From the NCBI GenBank assembly GCA_029216955.1, contig JANAVB010023996.1, positions 14,374,706-14,438,705 on the forward strand: a DNA stretch of 64,000 nt, given 5' to 3'. Both the position numbers and the translations under genes were made by a program. This DNA comes from Iris pallida. Taxonomy: Eukaryota > Streptophyta > Magnoliopsida > Asparagales > Iridaceae. Of this stretch, positions 47,726-57,620 are shown piece by piece; position 1 is the first letter of the stretch; the number at the start of each line of letters is the position of its first letter. The notes below the pieces were generated by a model. The model did no database searches. It was given only the letters and a program-made list of their open reading frames with translations, and was not told the DNA's origin.

Positions 47726-49481
47726 TTGTTATTATTATTATTATTATTAAAATTATTATTATTATTAATACTAAAAGGGAAAGTGGCAGTATAGGGTTTT
47801 TTATTTATGTTATTATTATTATCATTATTATTATTAGTGCCTAAATTCTCCTGTATAATTATATTTGATTATATTTGGATATGATAAGTTTTATAAGGTG
47901 TATTGTTATTATTTAGTGAAAAATACTTCTGAAAAAAAATATTTATATCAGATATATATATATAGACTATCCTAGAAATATTGTTTGACAAAAATCGAGT
48001 TTCAGATTTTCAAAATAATTATCTAAATTTCTTTTTGATTCAAAAAATATAGTTTTATATCTAAGAAATTTATTTTGACAAACCTAGAGTTTTAGCCTAA
48101 CTTTTTCCTTAGTTTATTTAGCAAAAATATTTTTACTAGTAAGACATAAATTCTAAAGTTATTATATATAAATAATTTCAAATGTTTTCATAAAAGTATT
48201 TTTACAAATAAGCATAGTTTAGAGATAGTATAAATATTTCTATCTCCACAATTTCTTCTCGGCTATCACCAATTATTCCGACTGATTCCACATTCCTATT
48301 TCCTTGTGAATTTCGGACCCCTACGTCTCGATCCTGGCTATTGGACTATTGGGACATGACAGAACATCGTACCACCAGGCGACACACCAGGCAAGATACC
48401 TTGCCATTATACTGTTTATTTTTAGTTTGTATTTTATTACATATCACTGTTCATTTATTTCTAGTTCTTATTTACAGCCTACTCAGTGATATTAGATGTA
48501 CTTTGTTATTTATCCTTTGATTGCATATGGACTTAGAGTTAAGAGACTACCGTTGTCGTACATTGCATATACCTTGAACACCGTTGTACCACGAGGATGT
48601 GTGAGATGAGTAGCATGTAGAGGTTCTTGCGTGTGGGCTGATCCCCCATGCGCATGCGTTAGGGCTAACTGCTAATAGAGGCGTGTTAGGAGACTTAGCA
48701 GATAGTAGAGGTACATGGTCGTGGATGCGACTTAACAGGTGCATTGGGTGGGGAGAACATTACCTGACGTATGGGCTTCTATGCACTTCCTTTATTACCT
48801 GTGCGCTCCGCCGGAGACGCAGGCTCCAGGTGCCCTCTGACGTTTTCCAGAGCGTTATGGACGTAGCCCCTTGCACATGATGCCCTCTGACGATCTTCGA
48901 ACGTTACGGACGTAGGCCCCTGGTACCCTATATGGGGACTATGCCGATCCCATTTATAGCCAGGGCTCATGCGTCGATGGATTGTTTCTCAAACTGCATG
49001 TTCACTTTACTATGGTTAGATTACCTTATAGTATCTTGTCACTTTCTTTGATTGTGGCATATTTTATATTCAGTATTATATGGCATGTTCTTTCTGTATC
49101 TTGTTACGTCCCTCTGAGGACCTGGTTATCTCGCCAGGTGTGTGTTCTTATCTTTCGCAGGTGTTCTAGCCGTGGCCATGATTGTCACTATTTCTTCGAA
49201 GATGATTGCGCTTTGATCGTCTTCGCTTCGCCCGCCAAACTTATTGTATTTTTCATGTATTTTTCTTTACTTGTTGGTAGTAGATTTCTCCGCCCAACGA
49301 TTATATACATGACAAATTCAAAGTTGCTTTTATATCATATTTATCTTTATGGATGAGATTTAGTACCTTGGTTACTGTATTTTACAGCTTACGTATATAT
49401 ACGAGGGTCCATATACTTCGTATGTATACAGCTGGCATGATTACGTTCTAGTCCTACGTATTTTGGGACTAGGGCATTACA
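45959..49481 (+). repeat. 3' LTR of the LARD, 3523 bp
   Basis: TGTAAACCCCC to GGGCATTACA. TATA box CTATAAAAGG near 46599, GC-rich island 46740 to 47560, (CT)n at 47574 to 47615, (ATT)n at 47694 to 47775. In the island the same frame as in the 5' LTR stays open at 47154 to 47660, but its upstream part is not conserved as an open frame. Confidence 0.9.
47574..47615. repeat. (CT)n microsatellite, 3' LTR
   Basis: About 42 bp of CT. The 5' LTR has only a short imperfect CTCTCT stretch at the same place (about 40705 to 40727), so the tract changed length after insertion. Confidence 0.97.
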
Positions 49482-49486
49482 GGGGA

Positions 49487-49874
49487 CCATCCAATCATCT
49501 TCGGTCGGAAGAATAATCCACAGCCCTTCACTATAGAAGAAGTCGATCTCGAATCATACACCGGGAGACTGCCTCTGTATCTTTATAGCCCCCAGTCCAA
49601 ATATCTCATGCAAAAATAGGGGTATGATCTGGAGACTACGCCAGGTTTGAAGTACGGCACTGGTCGACGATTACCTTTAAAGCCGCCAGTCCCGGCTGGC
49701 AAACCATAGCACTACTACAACAAGACCCGATGCGGACTAGGGTATGTTACGCCTATAACGACCCCTGAAAGCTCAGATGAGGAATGCGACTGGCATTCAC
49801 ACTCAACCGGATCACCAACTTATGATTCGGTTATCAGTGTCGGGGATGTATTTAGGCAAGTCCTGTATGTCAAT
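49487..49874 (+). pseudogene. Element D protease-RT linker, right of the LARD
   Basis: Resumes directly after the GGGGA duplication with text matching C at 27206 onward: IIFGRKN-type words, TAG at 49617, then YDLETTPGLKYGTGR, the G-patch-like stretch (about 49624 to 49670), TAG near 49708, and a serine/aspartate-rich run leading to MAFADAYEEG. Broken by at least two stops. Confidence 0.65.
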
Positions 49875-51761
49875 ATGGCATTCGCTGATGCTTACGAAGA
49901 AGGTAAAGACTTTCCTGGACTCCTCGAATTAGTATCGTGGGCCCAACAGCTGGATGCGCAATGGGAGAAGCGGTTTGAACAAAGAGAGCCTCCTACTGAA
50001 GATGAGGTCATGCAAGTGGATCTAGGCAGCGACTCTTCTCCAAAACTAATCTTCATTAGTAAAAGCCTGACAGACGAAGAGCAAGAATCGCTACTGGAAC
50101 TCGTCAAAGAATATATTGATGTGTTCGCCTGGAACTATGAAGACATGCTAGGGTTAAATCTCGATATTGCTCTTCACAAGCTCAACATTCGGCCAAATGC
50201 GAAGCTAATCAAACAACAACAACGACGCTTCCGCTCAGGCATCATGAATGCGATCGAAGCCGAAGTCAACAAACTGATAGCCAGCGGCTTCATTCATGAG
50301 GAACAACATCCGGACTGGGTCGCCAACATAGTACCGGTCCTCAAGAAGAATGGGAAGATTCGAATCTGCATCGACTTCCGCAACTTAAACGAGGCGTGTC
50401 CCAAAGATGAGTTCCCCCTCCCTATCACAGACATCATGATTGACAACACCTGCGACTTCGAACGTATGTCGTTCATGGATGGCTTCTCGGGGTACAACCA
50501 AATTAAGATGTCTCCCGACGACGAAAAGCATACATCGTTCCGAACACCAATAGGCACGTTCTGCTACACAATCATGCCTTTTGGTTTAAAGAATGCTAGC
50601 GCCACCTATCAGAGAGCCATGAGTATCATCTTCAGGAATCACTTACATAAGACCGTGGAGTGCTATGTTGATGACATCGCCGTCAAGAATTGCTGTAAGG
50701 GAGACCATCTCCAGGATCTGAGGACGGTATTCGACCTGATGCGAACACACAACCTGAAGATGAATCCCACAAAATCTTTCTTAGGCGTATCCAGCAGAAA
50801 GTTCTTGGGTTTCATCATTACCTCCCAGGGTATCCACGTAGACCCTGAGAAGACGAAGGCAATCATGGATATGGGTCCCCCGAGAAATCTTCGAGAACTT
50901 CGAGGCCTCCAAGAAAGGTTAGCTTACATCAGGATGTTCATTTCCAACCTATTCGGGTGTTGTCAGCCATTCACCCATCTCATGAAGAAGGGCGTCTCAT
51001 TCGTATGGGACGAAGAATGTCAGCGTGCCTTCAATAGCATCAAAGAATATTTGTCGAACCCTCCGGTTCTGGTGGCCCCGGTTGCTGAAAAACCATTCCT
51101 GCTCTATGTACGAGCAATGGAGCATTCCTTCGGTGCTCTGCTGGCACAAAACAACGATGCAGGCCATGAGCAAGCTATATATTACCTTAGCCGAATGATG
51201 ATCGGGCCAGAGCACCGATATACCGCCGTGGAGAAGGAATGCTACGCCATAGTGTTCGCCATTCAAAAGATGCGACACTATGTCACGGGGAAAACCATAC
51301 ATGTGATATCACAAGTCAACCCCCTCTGGGTCCTCATGACTAAACCAGGGGCACTCAGCTCTCACCTCGCTACATGGGCAATATTACTGTCCCCCTACCA
51401 TATGATCTTCATCCCACAAAAGGTTGTTAAAGGTCAAGCTCTGGCAGACTTTTTAGCAGCCCACACAGGCTCGGAGTCGGCCAGAATATACGAAGAAATC
51501 CCAGATGAGATCGCCGACTCGCATGCGACCTCTCACGATGATATATGGCAAATGTTCTTCGACGGTGCTTCAAGGACCGGACCCAAGGGCAACATCGTCG
51601 TCGGAGTCGGGGTGGTGCTGATTTCTCCTTCCGGAAATTGTGCTTACTCCCTCACAAAACCCTGCTCTAACAATGTGGCCGAGTACAATGCTTTAGTCAT
51701 TGGCCTCCAACTTGCAAGAGAGCTGGGGGTAGAATATCTTGAAGCATACGGCGATTCATAG
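49875..51761 (+). CDS. Element D reverse transcriptase, RNase H and second RNase H (628 codons open)
   Basis: Copies element RNA into DNA and degrades the RNA strand. In order: lead (residues 1 to 125), RT about 130 to 310 with FMDGFSGYNQIKMSPDDEKH and catalytic YVDD at residues 264 to 267, thumb/connection with FLGFIITSQGIHVDPEKTKA, gypsy RNase H about 400 to 530 (AVEKECYAIVFAIQKMRHYV), and a second archaeal-type RNase H from FFDGAS (F561 to S566) to AEYNALVIGLQ and YGDS. TAG at 51759 to 51761 replaces the CAG found in C, cutting the second RNase H just after its third catalytic acid. The start is the first ATG of the open segment; the true protein would come from the polyprotein. Confidence 0.9.
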   Translation: MAFADAYEEGKDFPGLLELVSWAQQLDAQWEKRFEQREPPTEDEVMQVDLGSDSSPKLIFISKSLTDEEQESLLELVKEYIDVFAWNYEDMLGLNLDIALHKLNIRPNAKLIKQQQRRFRSGIMNAIEAEVNKLIASGFIHEEQHPDWVANIVPVLKKNGKIRICIDFRNLNEACPKDEFPLPITDIMIDNTCDFERMSFMDGFSGYNQIKMSPDDEKHTSFRTPIGTFCYTIMPFGLKNASATYQRAMSIIFRNHLHKTVECYVDDIAVKNCCKGDHLQDLRTVFDLMRTHNLKMNPTKSFLGVSSRKFLGFIITSQGIHVDPEKTKAIMDMGPPRNLRELRGLQERLAYIRMFISNLFGCCQPFTHLMKKGVSFVWDEECQRAFNSIKEYLSNPPVLVAPVAEKPFLLYVRAMEHSFGALLAQNNDAGHEQAIYYLSRMMIGPEHRYTAVEKECYAIVFAIQKMRHYVTGKTIHVISQVNPLWVLMTKPGALSSHLATWAILLSPYHMIFIPQKVVKGQALADFLAAHTGSESARIYEEIPDEIADSHATSHDDIWQMFFDGASRTGPKGNIVVGVGVVLISPSGNCAYSLTKPCSNNVAEYNALVIGLQLARELGVEYLEAYGDS

Positions 51762-53309
51762 TTAATCGTCAATCAGATCTGGGGTTCATACGAAGTCCGC
51801 CATGAAGACATGATCCCCTATCACCAAATAGCGATCAACATCATCTCGTCATTTGAAGGGTTCTTCATCGAACACGTCCCCAGACTCTAAAATATCGAAG
51901 CCGATGCCCTAGCAGGCCTTGCCGCTTCCCTAGCAGTGCCGAACCAAATTCATCATTTGGTGGACGTGATAGGCCATGAACTGGTCTGTCCCAAGAACAA
52001 CGTTTAATTCGTGGCGAGTTATTCCGCTCAGGCGATCGACGAAGTACCAGACTGGAGACAACCATTCATAGACTTCGTTGTCTATGACATCTTGTCCGAG
52101 AACCCAAAGGAAGCCACCTCTATCAGAAGGTGTTCTCTCAGATTCTTCTACGATACAGAGACAAAAATGCTGTATCACCAATCTTATGATGGATTATTGC
52201 TTCGATGTCTGTCAAACGTGGAATCCAAAGAAGCCGTACGCGAAGCCCATGACAGTGTCTGTGGGGCCCATCAGCCTGGCCCAAAATTGTAAGACCGTCT
52301 TCGCCGAATGGGCTACTACTGGCCCAGGATGGTAGCAGATGCGATAGACTATGCAAGAAAGTGCAAAGCCTGCCAAGTCCACGCGGACTTCATCCACTAA
52401 CCATCCGAATTTCTACATCCGACAGTGGCGTCCTGGCCATTCGAAGTATGGGGAATGGATATCATCGGTCTGATCGCCCCACCTTCTTCCCGAGGACATC
52501 GCTTCATACTTGTCATCACAGATTACTTCTCCAAATGGGCGAAAGTTGTTCTGCTTGCTGAAGTAAAGACTTCGAACGTGATCAGCTTCCTCAAGCATCA
52601 CGTCATCTATCGCTTTGGACTGCCCCGAAGGATCATCCACGATAATGGTCCGCAGCTCGCAAGCCACGCCTTCTATCGGTTCTGCGACAAGCACCGCATC
52701 CAGAATATTGCTTCAACGCCATACAACCCAGCGGCAAATGGGTTGGCAGAAGCATTCAACAAAACAATCTTCAAACTTCTCAAGAAGTTCGTATCGTCCA
52801 ACAAACACGACTGGAACGAGAAGCTTGGTGAATGCTTATGGGCGTGCCACACTACAGTCCGAACAGCCACAGGGAACACACCATTCTCCCTGGTGTACGG
52901 GAGTGAGATAGTTCTTCCATTGGAGACTCAAATCCCCTCGCTCCGCGTCGCTCTCACTTACCAATTGACGACGGACGATAACTACCGTCGCCGGCTACAA
53001 GAGTTGGAGGCCTTAGATGAAAAATACCTCTTGGCTCAGCAACGAATCGAGCTTTACCAAGCACGCATCTCCGGAGCCCTCAACAAGAAGGTTAAAATCA
53101 GAACATTCCAAGTGGGTGATCTCGTTCTGGCAGTTCGGAGGCCGATGGTCATGACTCATAAAACTGCCGGCAAATTCCAGCCAAAATGGGAAGGTCCATT
53201 TATCATTGAGGCCGTATTCTCCAACGGTGCTTACCGCCTCGCAAAACAAAATGGAGACTTGCTCATGTTGTCCGTCAACGGCAAGTTCCTGAAGAAATAT
53301 TATGTCTAA
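51762..53309 (+). pseudogene. Element D integrase, nearly open
   Basis: Continues the pol frame after the TAG at 51759. Further stops at 51888, about 52005, 52290 and 52398 affect the RNase H tail and zinc-binding part. HHCC residues are visible (EAHDSVCGAHQ, CKACQVH). The core 52425 to 53309 is open for 294 codons with WGMDIIG, HDNGPQLASH and NGLAEAFNKTI (all DDE positions), followed by FQVGDLVLAVRRPMV and KWEGPFIIEAVFSNGAYRL of the C-terminal domain, stop TAA at 53307. No chromodomain, as expected for Tat. Best integrase core in the window. Confidence 0.9.
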
Positions 53310-53655
53310 ACGACATAGTCCAAATTTCAGATAATCGAGTTATGTACCCGCCGGTACCACTGAACTCATATTCCTAATTCCAGATTATTGAGTTATGTAC
53401 CCGCCGGTACCGCTGAACTCACGTTCACAAAAATTCCAGATTATTGAGTTATGTACCCGCCGGTACCGCTGAACTCACATTCACAAAATCCTAGATTATT
53501 GAGTCATGTACACGCCGGTACCGCTGAATTCACATTCTCCAAATTCTAGATTGCCGAGTTATGTACCCTCCAGTACCGCTGAACTCACATTCACAATCTT
53601 CCAGATTATCGAGTTATGTACCCGCAGGTGCCTCTGAACTCACATTCCGGTCACT
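53310..53655 (+). repeat. About 60-bp tandem repeats after element D integrase
   Basis: Five to six imperfect units of about 60 bp, each with TTATTGAGTTATGTACCC, a GCCGGTACC core and GCTGAACTCACATTC. Same as the arrays in A and C. Non-coding. Confidence 0.9.
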
Positions 53656-54300
53656 CTTTTAGGTAGTAAGTCATGTATGATCATACCTCTGAACTTATTT
53701 CTCTGAAAGAGCTCCTCCCTCATGATCCACTACCCGTACTCTCAGTGCACAAAAAGGGTAACAGATCCACAAAATCTTTAAAACGACCACGTCGATGTTA
53801 CCTCTGAGTCGTTTCACTTCCGCCAAAAATAAATCACCCCTCTACATAGAACGTCCATGTCCTCATTAGCTCTGAGTCGTCCTATGTACCCCTTCATGGA
53901 GCCCACTCCTGCCATGTCCTTATTACCTCTGAGTGGGAAGGCTCCATCGAAGAAACCCTCATATTTACCATGTCCTCATTACCTCGGAGTAAATATGTTG
54001 GTTCTCTCTCGACTTATTATCTGTACCAAAAAAACAAAAAGAACCCAGGATACGCCAAAGATAATAGGTCCGTAAAATATCCTCTGTTGACCACAAATAT
54101 CCTCCGTTGAGTCCACTCCTACCATGTCCACATTACTTCTGAGTAGGAAGACTTCGCGGTAAAACCCCCATACTTGCCATGTCCTCATTACCTCTGAGTA
54201 AGTATGTTGGTTCTCTTTCATCCTATTATCCGTATCCTAAGCCAGGGTACGCCAAGAATAATAGGCCCATAAATGTCCCATGCTGTACTAAGTTTCCTAG
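53656..54300 (+). repeat. Element D 3' repeats with CCTCATTACCTCTGAGT units and two hairpins
   Basis: Repeated CATGTCC plus TCATTACCTCTGAGT words about every 60 to 100 bp. The last part contains one and a half copies of a roughly 195-bp unit, each with the hairpin (54013 to 54068, degraded inner stem; 54222 to 54264, intact with a G-T pair). The unit is present in at least three partial copies in C. No gene. Confidence 0.75.
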
Positions 54301-54622
54301 TACATGCGCATCATTTCACATCCTGTCCCGAAAAGCGGCTTCAAAATCTGACGGCAAATCAAAGGCAATTAATACAAAAGATTTGCATACGTGGGAGGAT
54401 GACGTGGCAAGGAGCCCATGCGGCCAGACAGCCTATGCGGCCAGACAGTCCATGCGGCTGGTTGGTCAATGCGGCTCAGATGGACAGGCGGCTGAGGATG
54501 CCATGCGGCTGGGACGTCCATGCGGCCAGAACACCCTATACGGCCAGAGGAGTTTATGCATAGCCACGCTTCTTATTCAAAGTATTTCAATTTTTACAAA
54601 TTAAAAACTTTGAAGGGGGTCT
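54301..54622 (+). other. Element D deletion junction, motif array and polypurine tract
   Basis: At about 54330 the sequence jumps from the equivalent of C 58487 to C 63653. It then holds CATGCGGC words (54417 to 54530) and the polypurine tract TTTGAAGGGGGTCT to 54622. The antisense gene is missing. Confidence 0.75.
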
Positions 54623-55847
54623 TGTAGAAGCATGGAAAAGAATAAAGAAAGGTCTATGCGGCCAAGGATCTCCAAGCAGCTCAGAGAGCCCGTGCGGCTC
54701 AGGGGTCCATGCGACTCAAGCGTCTATGCGGCTCAGATGGTTCCATGAGACCCAGAGCCACGTGGCCTTCAACAACTCTTCCCTTCATCTTTGGCTGTAT
54801 TTAATGCCTTGACGGCTGACAGCTCTGACATAAAGGCGTGTTCCTAGGGAAGAGGAGAAAATCTCCTCACAGCTGGCTGACTCCACCGAGTCCCGAGGTA
54901 TACGGCTGTTGTATTTATGCGGCCACCTATTTTATGCGACCGCCCCCTTCATGCGGCCACCCATCTTCATGCGGCTGTGTCCTTTGTACGGCCTCCCATC
55001 AGCATGCGGCTGTCCACTCCCATGCGGCTGCCCATCTTCTTGCGGCTGTTCATCCCCATGCGGCTGCCCATCCTTATGCGGTCGTTCATCCTCATGCAGC
55101 CCACTCATATGCTGCTCTGCCAAGATGACCCGGTGGAGACACGTGGCACTTTTCACGATGATTGAGACACGTGGCAGTCTTATCTTCCTGGAATTATAGG
55201 TGCTAACAAATCCTAACAAAATCAGATTTATTGCAATCGCCATAAGTGCCCAGATCAAATCAAATCGAGCAAATTAGACACGTGGCAGGCCATTACAAGT
55301 CGCGAATATTCATGGCAATCAACATTTATTGTCCACAGAGATTTAATGCAATCACATTAATTGCTTAAATCTATTATATTCGGGATGGACGACCCAGATT
55401 AATTAAATCTCAAGCCACCGACTTTTGAGAATGGGCAATCATTGCAAAACCCTAATGATGCCCCCCCACTCTTATAAATAGCAAGGTGCCATTCCCTTGC
55501 AAACTCCCCCACTGGATTGAGAGAGAATCAGAGAGAGAACATACAGAGATCGAAAGGACAGAGGAGCATCTACAGAGAGAACAAGGAGGGCATTTCTTCA
55601 TCAACGCCAAGCAGTTCTTCTCCAGAGCCAAGGCTGTACCCGATCGTCTAAGGATTAAGGCAGAGCTGCCGTCGCTTTCCCGAGCCTCTACCGTCACCCC
55701 CCCAGAATCTAAAATAAACAATTGTACTTAGATTATTGTACCTAGGTTTTCGTCCCTAGGCTTTTTTTGTACAAATGAGTTTGTATTGTGAAGTAAAAGT
55801 CCAGTCCTCCGATAATTGTTCTGTTCTTTTATATTTCATGGCAAACA
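54623..55847 (+). repeat. 3' LTR of element D, 1225 bp
   Basis: TGTAGAAGCATGG to ATGGCAAACA, followed by the AACAT duplication. TATAAATAG at 55473 to 55481. Same CATGCGGC array as the 5' LTR (54655 to 54745 and 54900 to 55115), several words decayed by C to T or G to A changes. Confidence 0.93.
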
Positions 55848-55852
55848 AACAT

Positions 55853-57319
55853 CATCTCGTCATTTGAAGGGTTCTTCATCGAACACGTCCCCAGACTCCA
55901 AAATATCGAAGCCGATGCCTTAGCAGGCCTTGCCGCTTTCCTAGCAGTGCTGAACTATATTCATCATTTGGTGGACGTGATAGGCCATGAACTGGTCTGT
56001 CCCAAGAACAACGTTCAATTCGTGGCGAGTTATTCCGCTCAGACGATCGACGAAGTACCAGACTGGAGACAACCATTCATAGACTTCGTAGTCTACGACA
56101 TCCTGCCCGAGAACCCAAAGGAAGCCACCCCTATCAGAAGGCGTTCTCTCAGATTCTTCTACGATACAGAGACGAAAATGATGTATCGCCGATCCTACGA
56201 TGGATTATTGCTTCGATGTCTGTCAAACGAAGAAGCCAAAGAAGCCGTACGCGAAGCTCATGACGGTGTCTGCGGGGCCCATCAGCCTGGCCCAAAATTG
56301 CAAGACCGTCTTCGTCGAATGGGCTACTACTGGCCCACGATGGTAGCAGATGCGATAGACTATGCAAAAAAGTGTAAAGCCTGCCAAATCCATACAGACT
56401 TCATCCACCAGCCATCCGAATTTCTACATTCGATAGTGGTATCCTGGCCATTCGAAGCATAGGGAATGGATATCATCGATCCGATCACTCCACCTTCTTC
56501 CCGAGGACATCGCTCCATACTTGTCATCACAGATTACTTCTCCAATTGGGCGGAGGCTGTTCCGCTTGCAAAAGTAAAGACTTCAAACGTGATCAGCTTC
56601 CTCAAGCATCACGTCATCTATTGCTTTGGACTGTCCCGAAGGATTATCCACGATAATGGTCCGCAGTTCGCAAGCCACGCCTTCTATCGATTCTGCGACA
56701 AACACTGAATTCAGAATATTGCTTCGACGCCATACAATCCGTTAGCGAATGGGTTGGCAGAAGCATTCAACAAAACCATCATCAAGTTGCTCAAAAAGTT
56801 CGTATCATCCAACAAACGTGACTGGAATGAGAAGCTTGGTGAATGCTTATGGGCGTACTGTACTACAGTCCGAACGGCCACTGGGAACACACCATTCTTC
56901 CTGGTATACGGGAGTGAGGCAGTTCTCCCATTGGAGACTCAAATACCCTCGCTTCGGTCGCTCTCACTTACCAATTGACGACAAATGATAACTACCGTCG
57001 TCGGCTACAAGAGCTGGAGGCCTTAGATAAAAAATGCCTATTGGCTCAGCAACGAATCGAGCTATACCAAGCACGCATCTCCGGAGCCTTCAACATAAAG
57101 GTTAAAATCAGAACATTCCAAGTGGACAATCTCGTTCTGGCAGTTCGGAGGCCGGCGGTTATGACTCACAAAACTGCCGACAAATTCCAGCCAAAGTGGG
57201 AAGGTCCATTTATCATTGAGGCTGTATTCTACAACGGTGCTTACCGCCTCGCAAAACAAAATAGAGACTTGCTCATGTTGCCCGTCAACGGCAAGTTCCT
57301 GAAGAAATATTATGTCTAA
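55853..57319 (+). pseudogene. Element C integrase, resumed after D
   Basis: Directly continues the C pol frame. RNase H tail (FFIEHVPRLQNIEADALAGL), zinc-binding region with EAHDGVCGAHQ and CKACQIH, TAG at 56460 (W in other copies), WGM equivalent and DIIDPITPPSSRGH, HDNGPQFASH, TGA at 56706, NGLAEAFNKTI, then a one-base-type frameshift near 56955 and FQVDNLVLAVRRP in the C-terminal domain, stop TAA at 57317. Three lesions only. The catalytic aspartates and glutamate remain. Confidence 0.88.
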
Positions 57320-57620
57320 ATGACATTCTCCAAATCCCAGATTATTGAGTTATGTACCCGCCAGTGCCGCTGAACTCACATTCACAAAACCCCAGATTAT
57401 TGGGTTATGTACCCACCGGTACCGCTGAACTCATATTCACAAAACCCCAGATTATTGAGTTATATACCCGCCTGTACCGCTAAACTCACTCTCTCCAAAT
57501 CCCAGATTATTGAGTTATGTACCCTCCAGTACCGCTGAACTCACATTCTTCCCCCAAATATTCCAGATTGCTGAGTTATGTACCTGCAGGTGCCTCTGAA
57601 CTTACATTCCGGTCACTCTT
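57320..57620 (+). repeat. About 60-bp tandem repeats after element C integrase
   Basis: About five units with TTATTGAGTTATGTACCC, GGTACC-like core and GCTGAACTCACATTC, matching D and, on the other strand, A. Confidence 0.9.

Larger units (their letters stand above)
39094..49481 (+). mobile_element. LARD-like non-autonomous LTR element in D
   Basis: Two LTRs (39094 to 42580 and 45959 to 49481) around a 3.4-kb interior, with GGGGA duplications at 39089 to 39093 and 49482 to 49486. LTRs begin TGTAAACCCCC and end GTTACA or ATTACA. The interior has no long frame on either strand, but just before the 3' LTR it keeps TTTCGAGGACGAAATTCTT, a stretch typical of the 3' end of pol in Tekay/Del-type chromoviruses. 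Long LTRs and a non-coding interior are the definition of large retrotransposon derivatives (LARDs). Lineage is inference. Confidence 0.85.
29569..55847 (+). mobile_element. Element D: full-length Tat-clade retrotransposon with two LTRs and AACAT duplications
   Basis: 5' LTR 29569 to 30821, 3' LTR 54623 to 55847, flanked by AACAT at 29564 to 29568 and 55848 to 55852. About 11.5 kb once S2 and the LARD are removed. The LTR start is mutated from TG to TA. Pol is the least damaged copy (628-codon RT/RNase H frame, integrase nearly open), but gag lacks its capsid core, the protease tail has a second deletion, and the antisense gene region is deleted. The LTRs differ by visible substitutions and small indels, so D is not recent. 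Confidence 0.94.
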
